Assembly: GCA_040880405.1 (NCBI GenBank) | Contig: JBBDIM010000179.1 | Span: 8,948-72,947, forward strand | DNA: 64,000 nt | Reading direction: 5' to 3' | Origin: JBBDIM01 sp040880405 | Lineage (GTDB): Bacteria > Planctomycetota > Planctomycetia > Pirellulales > Pirellulaceae | Shown here: positions 1-8,325 of the stretch, piece by piece | Position numbering within the stretch: the first letter of the stretch is position 1 | How the letters are laid out: every line of letters starts with the position of its first letter | Notes under the pieces: generated by a model | Told to the model about the DNA's origin: nothing | The model's database searches: none | Seen by the model: the letters and a program-made list of their open reading frames with translations, nothing else | Made by a program: the position numbers and the translations under genes

Positions 1-414
1 GGCGTCCAGCAGGAGTGGATGAGGGAATATCTCAAAAAGCACGCGCAGCTCAACAAGGCGGACGCGCCAATCGAACAGGGGCAGTGGTGGGTCGACTTTC
101 CTCTTTGGCTACGAGAGACTGACCCGACACTTGAGCGTGAGTGGAATCAGTTTCGATCTGGAAAAATCTATAGCCATATCACGGCGTGGGCGAATCAAAA
201 TAATGTTGACGTGACAATGGTACGAACACAGCAGAAACCAGCCCCCGCCCATTGCCGCAGCCCCCGAGTAGGTGGTAAATTTACCGGTCCCACCGAGGAT
301 GCGGAGTTGATAAAGAAGGCCATAATCGCAGCGTTAGCCGAAATGCCGCTTGAGCAACTTGAGAATCTCTCGATTCCTATCCGATTTGTAATTCGTCATT
401 TCCAACCCCGTTAA
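1..414 (+). CDS. hypothetical protein, 5' end outside window
   Basis: The reading frame is open from base 1, so the gene probably starts upstream; the first ATG inside the window is at 19. The 137 visible residues have no signal peptide or membrane segment and I do not recognise a family. The middle is rich in Pro, Arg and Gly, and the end (about 100-130) could form a helix. It ends 26 bp before the next gene on the same strand, so the two probably form one transcription unit. Base composition looks more AT-rich than the housekeeping genes from 1380 on, which fits an acquired fragment. The function is unknown. Confidence 0.5.
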   Translation, partial: GVQQEWMREYLKKHAQLNKADAPIEQGQWWVDFPLWLRETDPTLEREWNQFRSGKIYSHITAWANQNNVDVTMVRTQQKPAPAHCRSPRVGGKFTGPTEDAELIKKAIIAALAEMPLEQLENLSIPIRFVIRHFQPR

Positions 415-440
415 CGGACGGAAGTCATGGAAACGGGAAA

Positions 441-1258
441 ATGGGAAAGAACTACATCATTTTTGGCGGATTACCTGGCGAATGCGATTTTCGAGAAGTC
501 GTCAAGAAGCTTGATCAACAGACACAAGAATCATCCATCAAGTGGGAATGGGTTTACTGCGACATTTCAACTCATTACGAACCGCCGAAGAAGCCGTTCA
601 ACAGAGCAATCGCGTCTCTCCAACAGCATCTTGGGGCCATAAAAAAGGTACGGCCGAGCATGGCGATGCTATGGCCATCCGCTTGAACGCGCTTCATGGA
701 CGTACTCAGACATTGCTATATCGCGTCTACTCTGACCCAGTTCTAGTGCCTCCGTCCATCCAAGATGCCGAGGCGTTGATTGAATGGTTACTGTCGGAGC
801 CTGCGGGATTAGTTCCTCGTGATAACTGGTGGGGAACAATCGAGGAAACGGCAATCGTCGCAATTCTGTGTAAGCTGGTGCAAAACAAGAGTTGGAGTAA
901 AGACACCCAAGCGCACCAGTGGACGAAGCACGAAGATTTATTTGGGCAATGGCCCGTCATGAGAAATGGCTTTCAAGAGGTACACGTAGAGGCGAAAAAG
1001 GTAGCAAAGAAGTTGGAGAAGACCTTGTTGTTAAAAAAGGGCAGTGGCCAAGGTAAAACCCCGCGTGAGTGGGCAATAAACATTGCCCATGTTTCCAACG
1101 TGAAAGAAGCCATCCTGAAGAAGAGCCTTGACCCACTTCGAGCGATTGACGGACTAGACCCCGTAATAGAATCGGCTTCGAACGGTGCCCGAACATACGA
1201 CATTGGAAATCTTGTTGTTAAAGAGCGGGTCCGGCAATTATGCCGTGAGCAGCACTAA
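441..1258 (+). CDS. hypothetical protein encoded across a -1 frameshift
   Basis: Two overlapping frames each look coding over only part of their length. The frame from ATG 441, with a GGGAA-type ribosome site just upstream, reads sensibly for about 68 residues to 641-647 and then runs into a stop at 686. The -1 frame is sensible from there to 1258. Joined by a -1 slip they give one protein of about 272 residues with a Lys-rich segment near residues 175-200. I do not recognise the family. The join lies on A-AAA-AAG in the correct phase, so the frameshift could be programmed; one missing A in the assembled homopolymer would have the same effect. The other ORF starts in the region (427, 542) look like by-products. 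Confidence 0.5.
641..647 (+). promoter_or_regulatory. candidate -1 ribosomal slippery heptamer A-AAA-AAG
   Basis: In the upstream frame the codons are ATA (639), AAA (642) and AAG (645), which is the X-XXY-YYZ layout of the bacterial A-AAA-AAG slip site known from dnaX and many IS elements. A -1 slip enters exactly the long downstream frame. I did not find a clear stimulatory hairpin or an internal Shine-Dalgarno, so an assembly error remains equally possible. Confidence 0.4.
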
Positions 1259-1379
1259 ATTTCTACCATCGTGTATTTTGTGGGACAGCAGCAGATCGCC
1301 TCTCCGTAGATCGCACCTTCGGTATTCCACCTCAAAAATAAAAACTGCGACTTCGAACTGGACCACACTGTCGACCTCT

Positions 1380-3446
1380 CTACGTCGGGTCGCCGCCTGC
1401 GGCGTTGCCTAGCCCATCGTCCATCTTCTTTTCTGGGGTCGTTTGACCTCGTTTGGTGGTTTCGGTGCCGGGGACCAACCGGGGGCCGCCGATGTGCTGG
1501 TCGATGACGCGGCGGAGCTCGTCGGCGTCGACCGTTTCCACCTCGATCAGACGCTCGGCCAAGGCGATCAGGGCGGACCGGCGGTCTTCCATCATCCGTT
1601 TGGTTTTGGTCAGCAGGTCGTCGATGATCCGTTTGATTTCCAGGTCGATCTCGCGGCAGGTCTCTTCGCTGTGGTTGGTGCGGCGATCTTCGCTGGCGTC
1701 GTTGATGAAGGCGCTGCGGCCGCTGGTGCGGAAGTTGACTCGGCCGAGGCGGCTCATCCCGTAGTCGGTGACCATCCCCCGCGCGAGCTCCGTGGCTCGT
1801 TCCAAGTCGTTTTGGGCCCCGGTGGAAATCTCGTCGTACACCATTTCCTCCGCCAAGGTCCCGGCCAGCAGGACCTGAATCCGGCTTTCCAGTTCCGACT
1901 GGGTCATCAGGAAACGGTCTTCAGTTGGCCGCTGCATCGTGTACCCTAGGGCGGCGATGCCGCGGGGAATGATCGAGACCTTGTGGACCGGATCGGTATT
2001 GGGCAGGCAGTAGGCGACCAAAGCGTGACCGCTTTCGTGATAGGCGACCCGCTGCTTTTCGTCCTCGTGCATCACCCGCTGCTTCTTTTCGAGCCCGGCA
2101 GTGACGCGTTCCACCCCTTCGTCGAACTCCTGCATCGTGACCGCGGCGCGGCCTTTGCGAGCCGCCAGCAGGGCCGCTTCGTTCACCAGGTTGGCCAAGT
2201 CGGCTCCGGCGAAACCGGCGGTGATCGAGGCGACCTTCTTGACATCGACCGAATCGTCCATCTTCACGCTGCGGACATGCACCTCCAAAATATCAGCTCG
2301 GCCAGCGGCGTCGGGACGGTCGACCAGCACTTGGCGGTCGAAACGACCAGGTCGCAACAGCGCCGGATCGAGCATCTCAGGACGGTTGGTCGCGGCGATC
2401 AGGATGATCCCGTTATTGGCCTCAAAGCCGTCCATCTCGACCAACAACGCGTTGAGGGTCTGCTCGCGCTCGTCATGTCCGCCGACGATGCCGCTGCCTC
2501 GGGTCTTGCCCAAAGCATCCAGTTCATCAATGAAGATAATGCAGGGGCTTTTCGAGGCGGCCTGCTGGAACATATCGCGAACCCGCGCCGCACCCACACC
2601 AACGAACATCTCGACGAAGTCGGAGCCCGACATGCTGAAGAACGAGACCCCCGCCTCGCCGGCGATCGCTTTGGCGAGCAAGGTTTTCCCGGTTCCGGGA
2701 GGGCCGACCAGCAGCACCCCCTTGGGAATTCGACCGCCGAGGTCCTGGTATTTCTCTGGGCTGCGGAGGAAGTCGACGATCTCGCGGACCTCATCCACCG
2801 CCTCTTCGATGCCCGCGACATCTTCAAAGCTGATGCTCAAGTCGTCCTGGATGTGCAATTTCCCTCGACTGCGACCAAACGCGATTGCGCTACCGGTCCC
2901 GCCGAGCCTCCGCATCATCAGGTAGAACAGCAGCACCACCAAGGTGGTCATCAGCATCAATGGGCCGTAGGTTTCCAGAAAATTGGGTGGCCCTTGGGCG
3001 CGGTATTGTTGATACCCTTGTTTGTCGAAGAGCTCCTCAATCTCCTTGGCGGAGTTCTCGTGGCGGCTCAGGTTAACGACAATCTCCGCCCCTTCGGTCT
3101 TGGCCTTGGTGGGGTCCTGGGCGTCGAGGTTTTCGCGATCGACCTTGGCCGTCACGACCGACGGAGAGATCACCACATCTCGCATGTTCGAGTAGCGGAC
3201 GCGGATCTTTCGTTGACCTTCTGTTTGGGAGAGCGTGAGCGCACCCACAAAATTACCCTGCTCATCGACTTCGTGGGCCTCGACCAACCGCCGCAGTTCC
3301 GGTTTGGTCAGTTCGTCGGAACTGCTCCGCAGAAAGTAAGCGGCCAGAAAAAACACCGCCACGCACACCACGATGATGTACCACAGGTTGCCCGCTCCGT
3401 TTTTCGAGTCACCGTTGCGTTTGGGGGTCTCTTTCTTACTGTCCAT
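1380..3446 (-). CDS. ftsH: ATP-dependent zinc metalloprotease FtsH
   Basis: This is a membrane-anchored AAA+ protease that degrades damaged or regulatory membrane and cytosolic proteins. From the ATG at 3446 (688 aa) it has a membrane helix at about 21-39, a periplasmic domain, a second helix at about 160-178, Walker A GPPGTGKT at 248-255, Walker B around IIFIDE (303-308), the second region of homology with RPGRFDR near 365-371, and the zinc site HESGH at 470-474. The frame extends upstream to 3500, but the extra 18 residues are basic and Pro-rich; GAGACGG lies before the inner ATG. Length and domain order are normal for FtsH. The C-terminal tail is charged and acidic-basic mixed. It is the last gene on the minus strand before the dxr operon, which diverges from it. 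Confidence 0.95.
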   Translation of the reverse strand: MDSKKETPKRNGDSKNGAGNLWYIIVVCVAVFFLAAYFLRSSSDELTKPELRRLVEAHEVDEQGNFVGALTLSQTEGQRKIRVRYSNMRDVVISPSVVTAKVDRENLDAQDPTKAKTEGAEIVVNLSRHENSAKEIEELFDKQGYQQYRAQGPPNFLETYGPLMLMTTLVVLLFYLMMRRLGGTGSAIAFGRSRGKLHIQDDLSISFEDVAGIEEAVDEVREIVDFLRSPEKYQDLGGRIPKGVLLVGPPGTGKTLLAKAIAGEAGVSFFSMSGSDFVEMFVGVGAARVRDMFQQAASKSPCIIFIDELDALGKTRGSGIVGGHDEREQTLNALLVEMDGFEANNGIILIAATNRPEMLDPALLRPGRFDRQVLVDRPDAAGRADILEVHVRSVKMDDSVDVKKVASITAGFAGADLANLVNEAALLAARKGRAAVTMQEFDEGVERVTAGLEKKQRVMHEDEKQRVAYHESGHALVAYCLPNTDPVHKVSIIPRGIAALGYTMQRPTEDRFLMTQSELESRIQVLLAGTLAEEMVYDEISTGAQNDLERATELARGMVTDYGMSRLGRVNFRTSGRSAFINDASEDRRTNHSEETCREIDLEIKRIIDDLLTKTKRMMEDRRSALIALAERLIEVETVDADELRRVIDQHIGGPRLVPGTETTKRGQTTPEKKMDDGLGNAAGGDPT

Positions 3447-3767
3447 GCCGTCTCGTTTGATGAGGTGGGGGCGAAGTGGTGACAATCCGGGGGAAGGCAT
3501 AACCTGGGCGGTTCGCCTTCAACGAAGATCGATTATTTCATAGTATACGAGGCCGCGATCGCCGGGTATGGTTTGCGCGAGCGGAATATCCCCGCCCAGT
3601 TTGCCACAGCTTCCCATTGAGGCCAATGTATCGGTAATGCGGATTGTCGCGATTTCCGCTATTCTATGGGTTGAGCTAACGGAGTTGGTACCCGCCGCCA
3701 CCTAACTTTCATTTCGCCCAGAATGGGCGAATTGCCCCCTTTCACGAAACACCCCTTTCGAGCCTGT

Positions 3768-4970
3768 ATGCCCGCCGAGCCGAAAAACGTCGCCATCTTC
3801 GGAGCCACCGGCAGCATTGGGCAGAGCACGCTCGATGTCATCGACCAAAGTGACGGGGCGTTTCAGGTTTGGGCTATCTCGGCTCACCGCAGCTTCGCCG
3901 ACCTGGTAACGGCCGCGGGGCGACACCTGCCACGGTATGTCATCGCCAGCGATGCGGAGGCGGCTGCCCGCTTCGATTGGTCGCAACTTCCTTCCCAGAC
4001 AACACTTCTGACCGGCGATGAGGCCCTGCGAGAGGTCGCCGCCCAAGCGGAAGTGGACATCGTCGTCTCGGCGATTGTCGGCCGGGCGGGGCTCGAAAGC
4101 ACCCTCGCCGCTCTGGAAAGTGGCAAACGGGTCGCCCTCGCCAACAAGGAGACCTTGGTGGTCGCGGGGCATTTGGCCCGGCGCTTGGCAGCGGAGCATG
4201 GTGGTGAGATAATTCCGGTCGATAGCGAGCACAGTGCTATATTTCAAGCGATCGAGGCGGGTCGCCGCGAGGAAGTCGCCCGGGTGATATTAACCGCCTC
4301 GGGTGGGCCTTTTCGCTCGTTGCCGGCTGATCAACTACAAGAAGTGACGGTCCAGCAGGCCTTGGACCACCCGACGTGGAAGATGGGCCCGAAGATCACA
4401 ATCGACTCCGCCACGATGATGAATAAGGCTTTGGAGATAATCGAGGCCCGCTGGCTTTTCGATCTGGGGGCGGATCAAATCGATGTTGTGGTTCATCCGC
4501 AATCGGTGGTCCATTCCATGGTAGAGTTTGTGGATGGATCGGTTTTGGCCCAAATGAGTCCGCCCGACATGCGGTTGCCGATTCAATTGGCCCTGACTTA
4601 TCCACAACGCCTTCCCTGTCCGGCCCCTGGGCTAGACTTAACCAAGGCGTTTTCACTCGACTTTGAACCGCCCGACTTCGACCGCTTTCCGGCGCTCAAG
4701 TTAGGCAAAGAGGTCGCCCAGCGGGGCGGCACCTGCGGAGCGGTGCTCAACGCGGCCAACGAGGTTGCGGTGGCTCGGTTCCTGGAAGGTAAGATACCGT
4801 TTGTTGATATCTATAGGGCGTGTCGCGATGTCATCAACCATCATCACTACGACGCCACGCCCACACTAGCACGTTTGCTTGAGCTTGATGCTTGGGCGAG
4901 GGAGGAATCGGAAAAGTGGATCTTTGGCTCGTCGCGGCGAGTGATGAATCAAGCGCCCTTCAATTCTTGA
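3768..4970 (+). CDS. dxr: 1-deoxy-D-xylulose 5-phosphate reductoisomerase
   Basis: This enzyme converts DXP to 2-C-methyl-D-erythritol 4-phosphate with NADPH, the committed step of the MEP isoprenoid pathway. The 400-aa frame starts with the NADPH-binding motif GATGSIGQSTL near residue 12. It contains ANKETLV, the metal-site stretch PVDSEHSAIFQ, the substrate loop TASGGPF and the later NAANEVAVA segment, all typical. An in-frame ATG at 3723 exists, but ATG 3768 places the nucleotide fold at the expected distance from the N-terminus. The stop codon overlaps the start of rseP by one base (TGATG), so the two are translationally coupled; dxr-rseP adjacency is a common bacterial arrangement. Confidence 0.94.
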   Translation: MPAEPKNVAIFGATGSIGQSTLDVIDQSDGAFQVWAISAHRSFADLVTAAGRHLPRYVIASDAEAAARFDWSQLPSQTTLLTGDEALREVAAQAEVDIVVSAIVGRAGLESTLAALESGKRVALANKETLVVAGHLARRLAAEHGGEIIPVDSEHSAIFQAIEAGRREEVARVILTASGGPFRSLPADQLQEVTVQQALDHPTWKMGPKITIDSATMMNKALEIIEARWLFDLGADQIDVVVHPQSVVHSMVEFVDGSVLAQMSPPDMRLPIQLALTYPQRLPCPAPGLDLTKAFSLDFEPPDFDRFPALKLGKEVAQRGGTCGAVLNAANEVAVARFLEGKIPFVDIYRACRDVINHHHYDATPTLARLLELDAWAREESEKWIFGSSRRVMNQAPFNS

Positions 4971-7033
4971 TGAGCGTTTGGGCTTTCACCCAAGGTATTA
5001 TCGGTCTGGGTATCGTGATCTTCGTACACGAGCTGGGACATTTTCTGGTCGCCAAGGCATGCGGCGTGAAATGCGAAAAGTTTTACGTCGGGTTCGATGT
5101 CCCGATTCGTCTCGGCCCTTGGACTGTCTCCTCCCTCTGGAAAATGCAGTGGGGCGAAACGGAGTACGGCATCGGCACCATTCCGCTGGGCGGCTATGTG
5201 AAGATGCTGGGCCAGGACGATAACCCCAACGCGGCCGAGGAAGAGACCGAACGGACCAAGGTTCGCAACGTCGACGAGTCGGGCAACGAGATCGTCGACG
5301 TCGACCCCCGCAGCTACACGGCCAAAAGTGTCCCGCAACGGATGGCGATCATTTCCGCCGGGGTGATCTTCAATTTGATCTTCGGCGTGATCTTCGCCGC
5401 GATCGCGTTCAATATGGGCGTGCCGTACATGCCGGCGCAAATCGGGTTTGTGCAGCCAGGCTCCCCGGCGTGGCATGCCGGTCTCCAGCCGGGGGATGAA
5501 ATTGTGGGATTCTCCGAAGATGGTCCTCCGCAAGAGCATTTCCGCTTTCAAGAGGATCTGATGATGGAGGTCGTGTACAACGGCCCCAATAAGGCAATGC
5601 CGGTACAGGTGCAACAACTCGATGGCGAATTGCGCGTGCATCACATCCAGCCCCGGAAGGCCCATGCGAAAACGCAGTTCCCCACCCTGGGTGTTCGCCC
5701 CATGGCCACCTTAAATGTCGCCCCCAATCCGCGCATTCTGGGGCTTTACTACGAACCAGCGCTCCTCGATTCGCTGCACAGCGGAGACACCATGACGCAC
5801 GTCAACGGCGAGCCCGTGGAAAGCTTTATCCAGTGGGAAGCCCACCTCGCCAGCCACCCTTACGACACCCTAACCTTGACCTTCCAACCGAATCCTCCCG
5901 CAGGATCGACGGCGGAATCGGACCGGCCGACCGCACCGTACGATGTCGAGTTACCACCGGCCATGTATCGCCACACCGGCCTGATCATGACGATGTCGCC
6001 GGTGTTGCAAATCCGCAACGGTTCGCCCGCTCAACAGGCGGGGATTCAGGTTGGGGATCTGTTAACGAAAATCGATGGACATGAGATCGGCGATCCGTTC
6101 ACGCTCACCAGTCGTGAATCACGCTGGGTCGGTCGCGAGGTCGAAGTCGAGGTGCAACGGGGTGACCAGACCGAGACCTTCATGGTCGAGAGTGGCCAAA
6201 TCACCGGCTATTCCGCTTCCTATAACCCGGGAGATGAAATTGGCCTGGAGACCTTGGGCCTGACCTTTACGATCGAAAACAAGGTCGCGGGCGTGATTCC
6301 TGGGAGCCCTGCGGAAGAGGCGGGACTGGCCACCGGTGACAAGCTGCTGCGAATCGAGTTCAAACCCTCGGACGACCAATCGGCCGAGTTGGAAAAGTCT
6401 ATCGGGCTCTCCAAAAAGCCGCTCGAGCTCGCTAGCGATAATCTGGCATGGCAAGTGGCTCAAAGTCGAATTTTGTGGAGTCATCCCGATACCCGAGCGA
6501 TTATCGACTACCAGCAAGGCTCAACGGGAGAAGGCAAAAGTGCCACCCTCCCCACGGTTGTCTCTGAAGAAGATGCCCTGCAATACCGTTTCCTCAGTTT
6601 CCAGATGCAGGAGAGAATCCAGTACGCTGATGGCGTCCTGGATGGCTTGGCCCTCGGCGTCCGTGAAGTGGGTGAGGGAATGACCCGGGTGATTGCCACC
6701 ATCCAAAAGATCGCGACCGGGCAGCTAGCGTTTAGCAACTTGGGCGGACCAGGGACCATATTGGCGGTCGCCTCGGCCCAATCGTCTCGGGGCCTGTCGA
6801 GCCTGCTGTTGTTTTTGACGCTGATCAGCGCCAACCTGGCGATTGTCAACTTCCTGCCGATTCCGGTCCTCGATGGCGGCCACATGATGTTCTTGTTGTA
6901 CGAGGGGATTCGTGGCAAGCCGGTCGACGAGAAGTGGATGATCCGGCTGACTTACGTCGGCCTGGCGATGGTCCTGCTGTTGATGGTCAGCGTGATCGGG
7001 CTGGATATCAATCGTTTCTTCCCGTGGGATTAG
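4970..7033 (+). CDS. rseP: RseP-type site-2 zinc metalloprotease with extra PDZ domains
   Basis: This is an intramembrane protease of the M50 family that cleaves membrane-anchored anti-sigma factors and remnant signal peptides. The zinc site HELGH is at residues 20-24 in the first membrane helix, and the conserved VLDGGH motif lies near the C-terminus, followed by the last membrane helices. At 687 aa it is far longer than the roughly 450-aa E. coli enzyme. The added length is a string of PDZ-like modules: clear copies carry GSPAWHAG, GSPAQQAG and GSPAEEAG with following GD motifs, and a weaker copy lies around the stretch ending HVNGEPVESF. The ATG at 4970 overlaps the dxr stop; an ORF start at 4892 lies inside dxr and is unlikely. 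Confidence 0.92.
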   Translation: MSVWAFTQGIIGLGIVIFVHELGHFLVAKACGVKCEKFYVGFDVPIRLGPWTVSSLWKMQWGETEYGIGTIPLGGYVKMLGQDDNPNAAEEETERTKVRNVDESGNEIVDVDPRSYTAKSVPQRMAIISAGVIFNLIFGVIFAAIAFNMGVPYMPAQIGFVQPGSPAWHAGLQPGDEIVGFSEDGPPQEHFRFQEDLMMEVVYNGPNKAMPVQVQQLDGELRVHHIQPRKAHAKTQFPTLGVRPMATLNVAPNPRILGLYYEPALLDSLHSGDTMTHVNGEPVESFIQWEAHLASHPYDTLTLTFQPNPPAGSTAESDRPTAPYDVELPPAMYRHTGLIMTMSPVLQIRNGSPAQQAGIQVGDLLTKIDGHEIGDPFTLTSRESRWVGREVEVEVQRGDQTETFMVESGQITGYSASYNPGDEIGLETLGLTFTIENKVAGVIPGSPAEEAGLATGDKLLRIEFKPSDDQSAELEKSIGLSKKPLELASDNLAWQVAQSRILWSHPDTRAIIDYQQGSTGEGKSATLPTVVSEEDALQYRFLSFQMQERIQYADGVLDGLALGVREVGEGMTRVIATIQKIATGQLAFSNLGGPGTILAVASAQSSRGLSSLLLFLTLISANLAIVNFLPIPVLDGGHMMFLLYEGIRGKPVDEKWMIRLTYVGLAMVLLLMVSVIGLDINRFFPWD

Positions 7034-7036
7034 TCG

Positions 7037-7852
7037 TTGACCGATTCTGACGAGATTGACAATTCGCACCCTCCGCCTCGGATGGTGCTGCTGGACGCCT
7101 TCGGCACGGTGATCCGGCCCCAGCCGAGCGTGGCCGCGGCGTATCACGCCGTCGGCTTGAAGCATGGCGTGCAAGTCTCGCAGGGGGAAATCAAACGGCG
7201 ATTTCGGGAAGCGATCCTGCGCCATAGTGTCCGCAACTTCGCCCAGAATTTGGCCACCCAAGATTCCGCCAGCGGCCCCTTGCGCGCGGACAAAACCGCG
7301 TCGGCGGAGGAAACGTTGCTCGCGACCGATCCGCACAACGAGCGCCAGCGATGGCGGGCGATTGTGTCTCATGTGTTTCGCGCGCCGACGGACTTGATCG
7401 AATCAATCTTTCACGACCTGTGGGAGTATTTCGCCCAACCCAGCAGTTGGCGTCCGTTTGATGACGTGGCCCCGCTCGTGCGAGAACTCCAGCGTCGTGG
7501 TTACGAGGTGAGTGTCGCCTCGAACTTTGACGACCGACTGCCCCCGATCATTGAACATTACTTTGCGCGGTTTGAACTGTTGGTGTTCGTCTCGTCGGAA
7601 CTAGGCAGCGTGAAACCGAGTCGCCAATTTTTCACCGAGATCGAGTCCCGCACCGGTATTTCTCCCGCAGAATTGCTGCTGGTTGGCGACGACGAGGAAA
7701 ACGACTATCACGCCCCGCGCGCCGCCGGTTGGCAAGCCTGCCTGGTTGATCGAGATCCCGCCAAGACGGGAAATCCGCGGGGAGAGATTTCGCCATTGGA
7801 TGTGGTTGGCGATCTGTGTGATCTGCTTCAAAGACTGCCGATGCGATCGTAG
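7037..7852 (+). CDS. HAD-superfamily hydrolase
   Basis: This is a predicted cytosolic phosphatase or dehalogenase-like hydrolase. Motif I is LLDAFGT with the nucleophilic Asp, but the position two residues on is Phe instead of the Asp usual in phosphatases, as also seen in haloacid-dehalogenase-type members. Motif II is around VASNFDD, the motif III Lys is in GSVKPS, and motif IV is VGDDEENDY. The cap domain lies at about 25-125. The frame starts with TTG at 7037, three bases after the rseP stop; an in-frame ATG at 7082 sits directly before motif I and would leave no leader. Tight spacing suggests co-transcription with dxr-rseP. The substrate is unknown. Confidence 0.8.
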   Translation: MTDSDEIDNSHPPPRMVLLDAFGTVIRPQPSVAAAYHAVGLKHGVQVSQGEIKRRFREAILRHSVRNFAQNLATQDSASGPLRADKTASAEETLLATDPHNERQRWRAIVSHVFRAPTDLIESIFHDLWEYFAQPSSWRPFDDVAPLVRELQRRGYEVSVASNFDDRLPPIIEHYFARFELLVFVSSELGSVKPSRQFFTEIESRTGISPAELLLVGDDEENDYHAPRAAGWQACLVDRDPAKTGNPRGEISPLDVVGDLCDLLQRLPMRS

Positions 7853-7941
7853 CTTGTCAATCACCTAGGTTTTGTCGAATCATTTGGCAAGAAGGTGTGG
7901 TGTTGCATTGTGCGGAATCTCAAACACCCGCCTCAGCGCGT

Positions 7942-7976
7942 CGTAGCCACGCTCGCGAAGAGCGTGGGAGAAGTGC
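7942..7976 (+). repeat. REP-like palindrome, family A
   Basis: The core GTAGCCACGCTC, a short loop and GAGCGTGGGAGAAGTG form an imperfect hairpin. Close copies lie at 21161-21356 and 42302-42335. It is extragenic, downstream of the HAD gene. Confidence 0.7.
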
Positions 7977-7994
7977 TCACCCGCGCCACCACAA

Positions 7995-8050
7995 CCAACA
8001 AAGGGCCAACGGCCCGGCCCTATCCCAGCCCAGGGTATCACCCCCTTTAT
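7995..8050. repeat. degenerate palindromic repeat remnant
   Basis: The stretch contains GGGCCAACGGCCCGGCCCT followed by AGCCCAGGGTATCACCCCC, two small palindromes in a row. This resembles repeat sequences I associate with planctomycete intergenic DNA. It contains no coding sequence. Confidence 0.35.
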
Positions 8051-8122
8051 CCTACACAACTCCGAATACACCCACCTGAGAAGAGTCGCGGGACCGCGCC
8101 AAGAGCCTTTGTTAAAGAATTT

Positions 8123-8202
8123 GAAACGCGGAGACGCAGAGAGCGCAGAGGGGCTCCCGTATAGTTTNNNNNNNNNNTGCGCTCTCAGCGCCTCTGCGTT
8201 TC
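8123..8202. repeat. inverted repeat with assembly gap in the loop
   Basis: The left arm at 8123-8151 (AAACGC, GACGCAGAGAGCGCAGAGG) is mirrored by the right arm at 8178-8202 (TGCGCTCTCAGCGCC, TCTGCGTTTC). The arms flank ten Ns at 8168-8177, so the assembly broke or was padded at the hairpin loop. It belongs with the other CAGAG-type inverted repeats of the window (11852, 23836, 27741). Confidence 0.7.
8168..8177. other. assembly gap (10 N)
   Basis: Ten undetermined bases lie inside the loop of an inverted repeat. The whole interval 7853-8325 has no gene I can support. Confidence 0.95.
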
Positions 8203-8325
8203 AATCCCGTCGGGCACTCGTCGCCTGATGGAACCGGAACCGGAACCGGCATCCGGACTTCCCCGAAAAGGCAAGCTCAACCCCTTGAAAACCTGCGTCA
8301 AGATCGAATTTTTGACAGCCCAGGG

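Noticed and set aside
1983..3482. 499-aa ORF antisense to ftsH
   Set aside because: It mirrors ftsH codon by codon in a GC-rich gene, has His/Asp/Gly/Gln-biased composition and no motif; FtsH is certain on the other strand.
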